DNA from: Uruburuella suis
Lineage (GTDB): Bacteria > Pseudomonadota > Gammaproteobacteria > Burkholderiales > Neisseriaceae
Direction of reading: 5' to 3'
Assembly: GCF_004341385.1 (NCBI RefSeq)
Contig: NZ_SLXE01000020.1
Span: 1-50,508, forward strand
DNA length: 50,508 bases
A program made the translations under genes and the position numbers. The notes under the pieces were generated by a model that saw only the letters and a list, made by a program, of their open reading frames with translations, searched no databases and was not told the DNA's origin. Shown here piece by piece: positions 16,229 to 24,666 of this stretch (position 1 is its first letter; every line of letters begins with the position of its first letter).

Positions 16229-17023
16229 ATGCAAGCTTATCAAGATTTAATGCGCCATGTGCTGGCACACGGCACCGACAAGGCCGACCGCACCGGCACC
16301 GGCACGCGCTCGGTGTTTGGCTATCAAATGCGTTTCGATTTGAGCGAGGGCTTTCCCTTGCTCACCACCAAAAAGCTGCATTTGCGCTCGATTATTCACG
16401 AATTGCTGTGGTTTTTGCGGGGCGACACCAATATCAAATATCTGAAAGACAATAATGTGTCGATTTGGGACGAATGGGCCGATGAAGAAGGCAATCTGGG
16501 CCCGGTTTACGGCTATCAATGGCGCTCGTGGCCTGCGCCCGACGGCCGCCACATCGACCAAATTGCCAATGTGGTGGCGCAAATCAAGCAAAACCCCGAT
16601 TCGCGTCGCCTGATGGTGTCGGCTTGGAATCCGGCTTTGGTGGATGAAATGGCGCTGCCGCCCTGCCATGCGCTGTTTCAGTTTTACGTGGCCGACGGCC
16701 GGCTTTCGTGCCAGCTTTATCAGCGCAGCGCCGATATTTTTCTCGGCGTGCCGTTCAACATCGCCAGCTATGCGCTGCTCACCATGATGGTGGCGCAGGT
16801 GTGCGGCTTGCAGCCGGGCGAATTTATCCACACGTTTGGCGATGCTCACCTTTACCGCAACCATTTCGAGCAGGCCGAGCTGCAATTGAGCCGTACGCCG
16901 CGGCCGCTGCCGACCATGACGCTAAATCCCGATGTGGCCGATTTGTTTGACTTCAAGTTTGAAGATTTCGAATTGAGCGGCTACGATCCGCACCCGCACA
17001 TCAAAGCTGCCGTGGCGGTGTAA
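16229..17023 (+). CDS. thyA: Thymidylate synthase
   Basis: ThyA methylates dUMP to dTMP using methylene-tetrahydrofolate. At 264 residues it has the length of E. coli ThyA. Nucleophile Cys146 is in LPPCHALFQFYV, and the arginines for dUMP phosphate are in RRLMVSAWNP. The C-terminus ends in AAVAV, as usual for closure over the active site. I start at MQAYQDL after GAGGAAA; a longer frame from 16079 lacks support. Element A copy 2 follows 11 bases after the stop. Confidence 0.96.
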   Translation: MQAYQDLMRHVLAHGTDKADRTGTGTRSVFGYQMRFDLSEGFPLLTTKKLHLRSIIHELLWFLRGDTNIKYLKDNNVSIWDEWADEEGNLGPVYGYQWRSWPAPDGRHIDQIANVVAQIKQNPDSRRLMVSAWNPALVDEMALPPCHALFQFYVADGRLSCQLYQRSADIFLGVPFNIASYALLTMMVAQVCGLQPGEFIHTFGDAHLYRNHFEQAELQLSRTPRPLPTMTLNPDVADLFDFKFEDFELSGYDPHPHIKAAVAV

Positions 17024-17033
17024 AAGAGATTCT

Positions 17034-17194
17034 AGGGTCTGTTCACAATTCATCCGCGAGTAAGATTTTGAGCGCAAAAGCGTGGCTGCAAGGCGAAAAG
17101 CACAGCAAGGTTGAACACCTTGCGAGCATTTTCAACGCGGCAGGCGCGTTTTTGAGCCAAAAGATTGCCGCGTGATGAAATGTGAACAGACCCT
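17034..17194. repeat. Element A, copy 2 (161 bp)
   Basis: AGGGTCTGTTCAC and GTGAACAGACCCT bound this copy, which is inverted relative to copy 1 (it starts with ATTCATCCGCGAGTAAG). The flanks are CTA on the left and TAG when the outer A/T is counted, so TA lies on both sides of the GGG...CCC core. It lies between thyA and the GST-like gene. Confidence 0.85.
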
Positions 17195-17223
17195 AGGCCG
17201 TCTGAAACTTTTTCAGACGGCCT
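17195..17223. terminator. DUS inverted pair next to element A copy 2
   Basis: AGGCCGTCTGAAA and its reverse complement abut element A directly. Together they probably end thyA transcription. Confidence 0.65.
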
Positions 17224-17262
17224 GCTTGGTTTGATTATGCAAGACCAAATAAGGAACACAAT

Positions 17263-17967
17263 ATGTTGAAATTATTTACTTTACCGGGAGCGGGTGCAAT
17301 CCGCAGCTCATCACCTTTTTCGTGGAAAGCGGAAAGCCTGCTGCGTTTGGCAAAACTGCCTTACGAGAAAGAATACGTTGCCGATTTCAGCAAAATGCCG
17401 AAGGGAAAAGTGCCGGTGTTGCAAGATGGCGAGCAATGGATTGCCGACAGCCACTTTATTGCGCAGTATTTGAAAACGCAATATCAATTCGATTTAGACC
17501 GCACGTTGAGCGCCGAGCAAAAAGCCATCGGGCACGCGTTTAGCCGAATGGTGGAAGAGCATCTGTATTGGACGAGCGTGTATAACCGCTTTGTGGATCC
17601 CATCGGCAAGCCGTTTATGATGCAGGCGATGTTTGATGGTGTGCCGTCTGAACAAGCGGAAGAAATTTTTGCGGTGTTGCAGGCGAATGTGATAAAGCAA
17701 ATGCAGGGCCACGGTATCGGGCGTCATAGTTTGGATGAAATCTACCGGCTCGGTTTTGCCGATTTAGACGCTATTAGCGATTATTTAGGCCATAAATCTT
17801 ATCTCTTCGGCGATGAAATCACGTCTGCCGATGTAGCCATCGTGCCTGTAATCGCCAGTTTGATTCAAACGCCAATCGACACGGAAATCGCTCGATATGC
17901 CAGAGCCAAAGCGAATCTGGCCGCGTATGTAGAGCGTTTTGACCATGCCGTTTTCGGCGAAGAATAA
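17263..17967 (+). CDS. Glutathione S-transferase family protein (FAX/metaxin-like)
   Basis: A 234-residue protein with an N-terminal thioredoxin-like domain (RSSSPFSWKAESLLRLAKLPYE, then PKGKVPVLQDGE and IADSHFIAQYL). An alpha-helical C-terminal domain follows, with GHGIGRHSLDEIYRLGFADLDAIS and the FGDEITSADVAIVP signature. This combination matches the FAX/metaxin-like branch of the GST fold rather than classical detoxifying GSTs. The reaction is unknown. AAGGAA precedes ATG. Base and codon use look more AT-rich than the neighbours (TTA, AAT, AAA codons), which hints at separate ancestry. The next gene starts 19 bases later. Confidence 0.8.
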   Translation: MLKLFTLPGAGAIRSSSPFSWKAESLLRLAKLPYEKEYVADFSKMPKGKVPVLQDGEQWIADSHFIAQYLKTQYQFDLDRTLSAEQKAIGHAFSRMVEEHLYWTSVYNRFVDPIGKPFMMQAMFDGVPSEQAEEIFAVLQANVIKQMQGHGIGRHSLDEIYRLGFADLDAISDYLGHKSYLFGDEITSADVAIVPVIASLIQTPIDTEIARYARAKANLAAYVERFDHAVFGEE

Positions 17968-17986
17968 AATAAAAAAGGATGAATAG

Positions 17987-19612
17987 ATGAAATGCACTTT
18001 TCCCTTGTCGGCCGTGGCGCTGGCGGCCGTGTTGGCGCTATCCGGCTGCGGCGGTGAAAAAGCCGCAGAAAAAGCGGGCGGCAGCGCGGCGCAAGCCAGC
18101 GTGCTCACCCGCAATAATGTAACCGAGCCGCAATCGCTCGACCCGCACCAAATCACCGGCGTGCCCGAAATCAATGTGGTGCGCGATTTGTTTGAAGGGC
18201 TGGTGGAAACCGATGCGCAGGGCAAAATCGTGCCTGCCGTGGCCGAATCGTGGGCGAGCAAAGATAACCGCGTGTGGGTGTTCAAGCTGCGCCAAGATGC
18301 CAAATGGAGCAACGGCGAGCCGGTGGTGGCTGAAGACTTTGTGTATAGCTGGCGCAGGTTGGTGAATCCGGCCACCGCTTCGCCTTATGCCTCTTATCTG
18401 CAAGCGGCGAAAATCGCCCATATCGATGAAATTTTGGCCGGCAAACAAGCGCCCGACACGTTGGGCGTGAAAGCGACAGATCCGCACACGCTCGAGATAA
18501 CGCTCAGCGCGCCGGTGCCTTATTTTCCGCAAATGCTTTACCACGCCGCCACCAAGCCCGTGCACCGCGGCACGGTGGAAAAATTCGGCGTGAAATGGAC
18601 GCAGCCGGAAAACTTTGTCGGCAACGGCGCTTACATTATCAATAAATGGGTGGTTAACGAGCGCATCGAGTTGGTGAAAAACCCGCAATACCGCGATGCC
18701 GGCAATGTGGCCATCGAGCGCGTGGTGTTTCTGCCCATCGGCTCGCAAACCGACGATGTGGCGCGCTATGAAGCCGGCGAGGTAGACATCACCGATGCGC
18801 TGCCGCCCGAAATGTATGCCAAGCTCAAAGCGAGCCACGGCGATGCGCTCAAACGCAGCCCATATTTGTGCACGTATTACTTTGAAATCAACAATCAAAA
18901 AGCACCGTTTACCGATGCGCGTGTGCGCAAAGCCCTGTCGCTGGCGCTTGATCGCGACATTATTGCCGAAAAAGTGCTCGGCCGCGGCGAAGAAGCCGCC
19001 TATAACCTCACCCGCACCGGCACCGCAGGCTTTGTGCCTTATGAGCCCGAATGGCGCAAGCTCGCTTATCCCGAGCGCGTGGAGGCGGCCAAAAAGCTCT
19101 TGGCTGAAGCCGGCTATGGCGAAGGCAAACCGCTCACGTTCACCTTTTTATACAATACCTCTGAGCAGCACAAAAAAATCGCCGTGGCCGCTGCCGCGAT
19201 GTGGAAGCAGGCGCTGGGTTTTGTGAATGTGCAGCTGGAAAACCAAGAATGGAAAACCTATCTCGACAACCGCCGCAGCGGCAATTATCAGCTTGCACGC
19301 GCTTCATGGTGCGGCGACTATAACGAGCCTTCCACCTTTCTCAACACCTTGCGCAGCAACAACAGCAGCAACCGCGCGTTTTATCAAAACGCCGAATACG
19401 ATGCCGTGCTTAACCAAACCCTGCAAGGCAATGTCGACGAAGCCGGCCGCAGCCGCCTTTATCAGCAGGCCGAGGGCATTATCGAGCGCGATACTGCCGT
19501 GATTCCCGTGTATGGCTTTGTGAATTCGCGCTTGGTCAAACCGCGCATCGGCGGCTATTCGACGGAAGATGTGTTAAACGAATTGCCGAGCAAACGCTTG
19601 TTTATTCAGTGA
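17987..19612 (+). CDS. oppA: Oligopeptide-type ABC transporter substrate-binding lipoprotein
   Basis: A 541-residue SBP_bac_5 (family 5) solute-binding lipoprotein. The signal peptide ends in LSGC, predicting lipid attachment at Cys21. The mature start LTRNNVTEPQSLDPHQITGVPE and the segment VRKALSLALDRDIIAEKVLG are typical of OppA/MppA. It should bind peptides in the periplasm for an Opp/Dpp permease, but no permease genes are adjacent, so it may serve a remote transporter. It lies 19 bases after the GST-like gene. Confidence 0.88.
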   Translation: MKCTFPLSAVALAAVLALSGCGGEKAAEKAGGSAAQASVLTRNNVTEPQSLDPHQITGVPEINVVRDLFEGLVETDAQGKIVPAVAESWASKDNRVWVFKLRQDAKWSNGEPVVAEDFVYSWRRLVNPATASPYASYLQAAKIAHIDEILAGKQAPDTLGVKATDPHTLEITLSAPVPYFPQMLYHAATKPVHRGTVEKFGVKWTQPENFVGNGAYIINKWVVNERIELVKNPQYRDAGNVAIERVVFLPIGSQTDDVARYEAGEVDITDALPPEMYAKLKASHGDALKRSPYLCTYYFEINNQKAPFTDARVRKALSLALDRDIIAEKVLGRGEEAAYNLTRTGTAGFVPYEPEWRKLAYPERVEAAKKLLAEAGYGEGKPLTFTFLYNTSEQHKKIAVAAAAMWKQALGFVNVQLENQEWKTYLDNRRSGNYQLARASWCGDYNEPSTFLNTLRSNNSSNRAFYQNAEYDAVLNQTLQGNVDEAGRSRLYQQAEGIIERDTAVIPVYGFVNSRLVKPRIGGYSTEDVLNELPSKRLFIQ

Positions 19613-19622
19613 TTGCGTAAAA

Positions 19623-19654
19623 AAGGCCGTCTGAAACTTTTTTCAGACGGCCTT
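19623..19654. terminator. Bidirectional DUS terminator between oppA and lolA
   Basis: AAGGCCGTCTGAAA and its reverse complement lie 10 bases after the oppA-like stop and downstream of the convergent lolA gene, so it can serve both. Confidence 0.8.
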
Positions 19655-19677
19655 GTTGATGCTTGACGGCAAATCTT

Positions 19678-19721
19678 ATATCTATTCAAAAAAAAATAAG
19701 CTTACTTTTTTGAATGGATAT
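19678..19721. repeat. End-to-end remnant of element C at the lolA stop
   Basis: ATATCTATTCAAAAAA... meets ...AGCTTACTTTTTTGAATGGATAT, giving both element C termini fused with no interior. It makes a 20-bp-class AT-rich hairpin and overlaps the last base of lolA, so it may add to transcription termination. Confidence 0.6.
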
Positions 19722-20341
19722 TAATTGCTCAACACATCCACGCCTTTGGGCGGCGTAAATTGAAACACGCTGCGCGATAAATTAGGCTTGGTGTTTAAAT
19801 TGCTGAAGCTGATGCTGGTTTCGTTGCCGAAGCTGTCTTTGAGCTGCATGGCGGCCAGCGCGTCGCCTTTGAAGCCGATGCGGATATATTGATAGCCCGC
19901 ATTATTGCGCTTGGGCGAGGCGAGCACATAATCAATGCCGCCGGCCGAGCCGTCTTCTTTCAGCGTGTAGCTGCTGTCGAGCGCGGTTTTGTTGGATAAA
20001 ATCGCGGCCGGGCTGTCGCCTATGGTTTGGTCTTGCGATGATTTGGTTACTTGCGCCAAATCCACATCGTAAAGCCAGATGGTTTTGCCGTCGCCCACGA
20101 TGGTTTGCTTATAGGGGCGGCTGTATTCCCATTTAAACAGCCCCGGGCGCAAAATCTGAAACGAGCCGTGGGTGGTTTGGCTTTTCTTTTTGCTTTTTAC
20201 CGTTTGGCTGAAGCTGCCGCTGAGGCCGTCGGTGTCGGCGTTGAATTTTTTCAGCGCATCAATGGCGCCGGCCTGAGCCAGGCTGATGCTGCCGGCCAAG
20301 GCCAATGCGGCGGTGCTGCGGATGAATTTTCGGTGTAACAT
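19721..20341 (-). CDS. lolA: Outer-membrane lipoprotein carrier protein LolA
   Basis: LolA carries lipoproteins through the periplasm from LolCDE to the outer membrane. The 206-residue precursor has a cleavable signal peptide (SISLAQAGA, cut near 24-26). The mature open beta-barrel protein shows GLSGSFSQTV, GSFQILRPGLFKWEY and the conserved WLYDVDLAQVT. I start at MLHRKFIRS after AAGGAG; a longer frame would add 12 residues upstream. It is convergent with the oppA-like gene. Confidence 0.92.
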   Translation of the reverse strand: MLHRKFIRSTAALALAGSISLAQAGAIDALKKFNADTDGLSGSFSQTVKSKKKSQTTHGSFQILRPGLFKWEYSRPYKQTIVGDGKTIWLYDVDLAQVTKSSQDQTIGDSPAAILSNKTALDSSYTLKEDGSAGGIDYVLASPKRNNAGYQYIRIGFKGDALAAMQLKDSFGNETSISFSNLNTKPNLSRSVFQFTPPKGVDVLSN

Positions 20342-20636
20342 GAACACTCCTTTGGGCTTGATGGTTTTGCCCGCCATTATGCAGGCTTGTGCGGATTTTA
20401 CCAGCCTTGCGGCTTGGTGGTAGGGCGGCTTTTTCTATGGTTTGGTTCGCCGGCCGATTTTTGTTAAGCGCGGTGATGGGCGGCAGATGTTTGAGTGCAC
20501 GGGTATTTTACCCGCCTTTACAGCACACTTTTAACGTTTATTTAAGCTTTTCCCGCCGCCATGCCAAGCAGCAAATAAATGTAAAGCCGATCAATTAGCG
20601 CTAAAATAACGCTTTTGCCGTGATTTGGGCGCTGCC

Positions 20637-21497
20637 ATGACCGATTCGAATTGCCTCGACACTTTATTGTATGCCGCGCTGATGGCGCAAAACCCGCAGC
20701 AGAAATGCGCGCTCACCCAAGCTGCTTTCGATGGCTGGCAGGCGGGCGGGCTACGGCGCAGGCAGGCTGCCGCCGCGCAGGATTTCCGCTGGGCCGGCCG
20801 GCCGCAAAAGCCCGATTTGGTGGCACCGGATCAAGTGCAAAAGCGCAAAATGAGCACGCCAGAGGGTTATGCGGCGATGTTGCACGCTATTTGCCATATC
20901 GAATTCAACGCCATTAATCTGGCGCTCGATGCGGCTTACCGCTTTCGGACGCTGCCGCCCGCGTTTACCGCCGATTGGTTGCGCGTGGCCAAAGAAGAGG
21001 CTTATCATTTTTCGCTGATGCGCGGCCGCTTGAATGCGCACGGCTTTGATTACGGCGATTTCGAGGCGCACAATCATTTGTGGGACATGGCCTACAAAAC
21101 TGCGTTCGACCCGCTTTTGCGCATGGCACTGGTGCCGCGTGTGCTCGAAGCGCGCGGGCTGGACGTTACCCCCGCCATACGCGCCAAAGTGGCGCAGCGC
21201 GGCGATGCGGCCACTTGCGACGTGTTGGATATTATTTACCGCGATGAAATAGGGCATGTGCAAACCGGCAATGATTGGTATGGCTATTTGTGTGCCGAGC
21301 GCGGCTTGGAGCCGGTGGCGCTGTTTCGCGCGCTGATCAGCCGCTATGATTTGTTTATTTTCCGCGGCCATGTGAATATCGAAGCGCGCGAGCGGGCGGG
21401 CTTCAGCCGCTTTGAATTGGCGATGCTGGAGAATTTCGAACAAAGCCGCAAAGCGCAGCCGCAAGAGCGCAATTGGCGGCAGGCTTTGGGCAGGTGA
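20637..21497 (+). CDS. DUF455 ferritin-like protein
   Basis: A 286-residue member of the DUF455 ferritin-like family. It has the helical carboxylate/histidine metal-site pattern: His87/Glu89 (CHIEFNAINLALD), Glu121/His124 (KEEAYHFSLM) and Glu204/His207 (YRDEIGHVQTG). A binuclear iron or manganese centre is likely. Family members are commonly annotated only as ferritin-like, and no substrate is assigned here. I start at MTDSNCLD (ATG); a TTG twelve bases earlier is possible. It is a single gene with its own DUS terminator. Confidence 0.82.
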   Translation: MTDSNCLDTLLYAALMAQNPQQKCALTQAAFDGWQAGGLRRRQAAAAQDFRWAGRPQKPDLVAPDQVQKRKMSTPEGYAAMLHAICHIEFNAINLALDAAYRFRTLPPAFTADWLRVAKEEAYHFSLMRGRLNAHGFDYGDFEAHNHLWDMAYKTAFDPLLRMALVPRVLEARGLDVTPAIRAKVAQRGDAATCDVLDIIYRDEIGHVQTGNDWYGYLCAERGLEPVALFRALISRYDLFIFRGHVNIEARERAGFSRFELAMLENFEQSRKAQPQERNWRQALGR

Positions 21498-21645
21498 AAT
21501 CGGGTTGCCCGCTCAAGATGCGGCGCTGTTTCACTCAAGCCTAAAACACAGATAAACAGGCAGCGCGCCTCAGGCCACGCAGTGCACACGGCAAAGCGGA
21601 ATAAGGCTTTAGGTTGTTTTTTAGCTTGGGCATGATTCAAACTTG

Positions 21646-21686
21646 AGGCCGTCTGAAATATTATTCACTCATTTTTCAGACGGCCT
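21646..21686. terminator. DUS inverted pair after DUF455 gene
   Basis: AGGCCGTCTGAAA is separated by about 15 bases from its reverse complement. It lies about 150 bases past the stop. Confidence 0.6.
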
Positions 21687-21793
21687 TTGGATGATGGCAA
21701 ACCATTCTGATTGAAATACAGTGCAATTGAATAATAAAGCAACACAAAGCAGCAAACCGCCGGGCGGGCATATGCTGCATTATCGAGGTTTTT

Positions 21794-22759
21794 ATGTCAC
21801 ACGAACATCATAATCATCACAACCACAGCCACAGCGGCAACAAAAAAGTGTTGCGCATTTCGTTTGTGATTATCGCCACTTATATGGTGGTGGAAATCAT
21901 CGGCGGCCTGCTCACCAACAGCCTGGCGCTGCTTTCCGATGCCGGCCATATGTTTTCCGATGCGGCGGCGCTGGCCTTGTCGCTGGCGGCTTTCCACATC
22001 GGCGAGCGCGCAGGCAGCCGCAGCAAAACGTTTGGCTACAAGCGCTTTGAAATTCTGGCCGCTGCGCTCAACGGCTTAACGCTGCTGCTGATTGCGGTGT
22101 GGATTATCTATGAAGCCGCCGGCCGCTTTATCCGGCCGCCCGAAATCGCCACGCTGGGCATGTTGGTGGTGAGCAGCATCGGCTTGGCGGTGAATATTTT
22201 TGTGGCTTGGTATATGCACCGCGGCGGCGACACCGAGGGCAATGTGAATATGCGCGGCGCTTATCTGCATGTGTTGGGCGATTTGCTGGGCTCGGTGGGC
22301 GCGATTGCCGCGGCTTTGCTGATGATGGCGTTTGGCTGGCGCTGGGCCGACCCACTGGCGAGCGTGGCGGTGGCGCTTTTGATTGCCAGAAGTGGCTGGG
22401 GCGTGTTGAAAACGGCGGTGCATATTTTGATGGAAGGCGCGCCGGAAGAGGTGGATTGCGATGAAATCGTGGCGGCGCTGCAAAAAGTGGCGGGCGTGGA
22501 ATCGGTGCACGACATGCATATCTGGACCATCACCAGCGGCCTGCATGCTTTATCGTGCCATATTGTGGTAGAGGGCAGCCTGAGCGTTGCCGAGGCAGAA
22601 AAAATCGTGGCTGAGGCCGGGCATGTGTTGCAGCACCACCAAATCAGCCATGTCACCATTCAAACCGAAAGCCGTGCGCACGGCCACGGCGATGAATTGC
22701 TGTGCTGCCTGGAAGGTGCGACGCATGAGCATGAACATAAACATGCGCACGGGCATTGA
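21794..22759 (+). CDS. Cation diffusion facilitator (CzcD/ZitB-like metal exporter)
   Basis: A 321-residue CDF transporter that exports zinc or a similar divalent ion in exchange for protons across the inner membrane. Six helices are predicted from about residue 18 to 190. The transport-site motif LLSDAGHMFSD gives His52 and Asp56, and HVLGDLLGSVGA gives the second pair. A cytoplasmic ferredoxin-like domain follows. Both ends are His-rich (HEHHNHHNHSHSG at the start, HEHEHKHAHGH at the end), which favours zinc. GAGG precedes ATG. Confidence 0.92.
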   Translation: MSHEHHNHHNHSHSGNKKVLRISFVIIATYMVVEIIGGLLTNSLALLSDAGHMFSDAAALALSLAAFHIGERAGSRSKTFGYKRFEILAAALNGLTLLLIAVWIIYEAAGRFIRPPEIATLGMLVVSSIGLAVNIFVAWYMHRGGDTEGNVNMRGAYLHVLGDLLGSVGAIAAALLMMAFGWRWADPLASVAVALLIARSGWGVLKTAVHILMEGAPEEVDCDEIVAALQKVAGVESVHDMHIWTITSGLHALSCHIVVEGSLSVAEAEKIVAEAGHVLQHHQISHVTIQTESRAHGHGDELLCCLEGATHEHEHKHAHGH

Positions 22760-22803
22760 AAAGCGGCAGGCCGTCTGAAAGATTTGCATGATTCTGTTAG
22801 AAT

Positions 22804-22837
22804 AAAAGCCGTTTGAAATCGTTTCAGACGGCCTTTT
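22804..22837. terminator. DUS-derived hairpin after CDF gene
   Basis: AAAAGCCGTTTGAAA, an imperfect DUS, pairs with TTTCAGACGGCCTTTT and is followed by T residues. Further DUS occur at 22768, 22837 and 22863, the last being an AT-DUS, so four cluster in about 110 bp. Confidence 0.7.
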
Positions 22838-22932
22838 TCAGACGGCCTTTATGATGAATTTGATGCCGTCTGAAAGCAAATTCAAAAAATAGGCTGCATG
22901 CCGCTTGCTTATTTCTCAACAGGAAAACCTTT

Positions 22933-23580
22933 ATGACCCAAGCCGTATTGTTTGATCTCGATGGCACGCTGGCCGACACCGCGCTCGATTTGGGCGGCGC
23001 GCTCAACACCTTGCTGCGCCGGCGCGGCCTGCCCGAAAAAAGCATGGCCGAAATCCGCCCTGTGGCCAGCCACGGCGCTGCCGGGCTGTTGCAGCTGGGC
23101 GCGGGTATCGAAAAAAGCCACCCCGAATTTGCGCAATGGCGCCAAGATTATCTGGCCGAATACGAGCGCTGCTTCGATTGCGACACCGTGCTTTTTGCCG
23201 GCATCAATGAATTAATTGCGGCGCTGGATGCGCGCGGCATTGTTTGGGGCATCATCACCAACAAACCGCACACCTTCACCCACCGCCTCGTGCCCAAGCT
23301 CGGCTTTGCCAGCGCGCCTGCGGTGGTGGTGAGCGGCGACACGTGCAGCCGGGCCAAGCCCGCCACCGAGCCGATGTTTTATGCTTGTGAACAAATCGGC
23401 GTGGCGGCCGGGCAATGCGTGTATGTGGGCGATGCCGAGCGCGATATGCAGGCCGGGCGCAATGCGGGTATGAAAACGGTGTTGGCCGATTGGGGCTATA
23501 TCGCCGCCGCCGATCGCACCGAAGCTTGGCCTTTTGATTTGCGCATCCGCCAGCCGCTGGATTTGCTGGCTTGCTTGTAA
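22933..23580 (+). CDS. gph: HAD hydrolase, phosphoglycolate phosphatase-like
   Basis: A 215-residue HAD-IA phosphatase. Motif I is FDLDGTLADT with Asp8 and Asp10. A helical cap follows, then motif II near GIITNKP, lysine motif III (SRAKPATEPM) and motif IV VGDAERDMQAGRNAGM. The Gph/pyrophosphatase branch salvages 2-phosphoglycolate from DNA repair; substrate preference within the branch is inferred. AGGA precedes ATG. The gene follows the CDF gene with a DUS cluster between. Confidence 0.85.
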   Translation: MTQAVLFDLDGTLADTALDLGGALNTLLRRRGLPEKSMAEIRPVASHGAAGLLQLGAGIEKSHPEFAQWRQDYLAEYERCFDCDTVLFAGINELIAALDARGIVWGIITNKPHTFTHRLVPKLGFASAPAVVVSGDTCSRAKPATEPMFYACEQIGVAAGQCVYVGDAERDMQAGRNAGMKTVLADWGYIAAADRTEAWPFDLRIRQPLDLLACL

Positions 23581-23784
23581 GCGATGGGTTAAAAGGGCAA
23601 AGGCCGTCTGAAAAGGCTTTATATCCAATTTGAAAACAAGCTAAAGTCTTGCTTTGTTTTGTGGTATGTATTTCTGGCCTGCGGTTTGCTGTTTTTTAGG
23701 CCGGCTCTGTTTTCGGGCTTGATATCCAATCGGTTTTCAATCGAAACGGATTTTCTGTTTCTAATGATGAAAGGCAGGCAAAAC

Positions 23785-24417
23785 ATGAAAGCATTGATGA
23801 TAGGCGCCAGCGGCGCAGTGGGCAGGGAAGTGTTGCGCCTATTGTTGGAAGATAATGATGTTCACGAAGTGGTGGTGTTTGGGCGCAAACCTTTGGTACA
23901 AACCCACGCCAAGCTGCAAATGGAATGCGTGGATTTCAATCAGCCGCAGGCATGGGCCGATAAAGTGCGCGGCGATGTGGCCTTTTCCTGCCTGGGCACC
24001 ACGCTGAAAGATGCCGGCAGCAAAGCGGCGCAATACCGCGTGGATGTGGATTACCAATATGATTTTGCCCGTAGCGCACGGCACAATGAAGTGGCCGGCT
24101 TTGTGCTGGTGTCGTCTGCTCTGGCTTCGGCGCAATCGCGTTTTTTCTACACCCGCATCAAAGGCGAATTGGAAGACAAAGTGCGCGCGCTCGCGTTTGC
24201 CCACACTTTGATTATCCGCCCCAACACCTTAATCCGCCCCGATGCGCGCGCGGGCGAAATTTGGGGCGTGCGCGCCTTGCAGTTTTTCAACCGCTTCGGC
24301 CTTTTGCAAAAGCAGCGCCCGATGAGCGTGCAGGAAGTGGCCGCGCGCATGGTGGCGGCAGCCAAAACATTCGGCTCGGCCGAGGCACCGGCGTTTACAA
24401 TTTTGCAGGAATTTTAA
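23785..24417 (+). CDS. NAD(P)-binding short Rossmann protein
   Basis: A 210-residue NAD(P)H-binding protein of the atypical SDR (YbjT/HTATIP2-like) type. The cofactor loop is GASGAVG at 7-13. SCLGTTLKDAGSKAAQYRVDVDY and YTRIKGELED follow, as in oxidoreductases of this branch. The latter gives the Tyr-x3-Lys active-site pattern (YTRIK). I start at MKALMIGASG; a longer frame from 23659 adds a hydrophobic leader without a ribosome site. The substrate is unknown. Confidence 0.8.
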   Translation: MKALMIGASGAVGREVLRLLLEDNDVHEVVVFGRKPLVQTHAKLQMECVDFNQPQAWADKVRGDVAFSCLGTTLKDAGSKAAQYRVDVDYQYDFARSARHNEVAGFVLVSSALASAQSRFFYTRIKGELEDKVRALAFAHTLIIRPNTLIRPDARAGEIWGVRALQFFNRFGLLQKQRPMSVQEVAARMVAAAKTFGSAEAPAFTILQEF

Positions 24418-24481
24418 TGGGCAGGGCGTTGAAATATCGAAATTGATAATCATAAAGAAAAGGCCGTCTGAAACGTTTCAG

Positions 24482-24602
24482 CGGGTAGGTTGGGTTGAAA
24501 ACCCAACAAGCTCACAGGCCGTATGAAACCTTGGGTTTGGCAACCCAAGCTACGCCGTTGCAGCATACAGTTTCGTGTTACTTTTTCTTGCATTTCACTA
24601 TA
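24482..24602. repeat. Element B, copy 2 (left-truncated)
   Basis: GGTAGGTTGGGTT...AACCCAAGCTAC and the right end TTTTTCTTGCATTTCACTATA are present, but the left TATAGTGG end is missing. The left boundary falls inside a DUS inverted pair (AAGGCCGTCTGAAACGTTTCAGCGGG at 24461-24485). The internal DUS carries one change, GGCCGTATGAA. Confidence 0.7.
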
Positions 24603-24611
24603 TCGGTGCAA

Positions 24612-24656
24612 TAAAGGAAAGGCCGTCTGAAAATCTTTCAGACGGCCTTTCCTTTA
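24612..24656. terminator. Strong DUS terminator after gap
   Basis: TAAAGGAAAGGCCGTCTGAA and the matching arm form a stem of about 21 bp, 11 bases past the gap stop. Confidence 0.85.
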
Positions 24657-24666
24657 ATTCTGAACC

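Noticed and set aside
23618..23740. Element C remnant before the NAD(P)-binding gene
   Set aside because: ATATCCAATTTGAAAACAAGCT resembles a C end and GATATCCAATCGG a second one, but the matches are too short and irregular to call.
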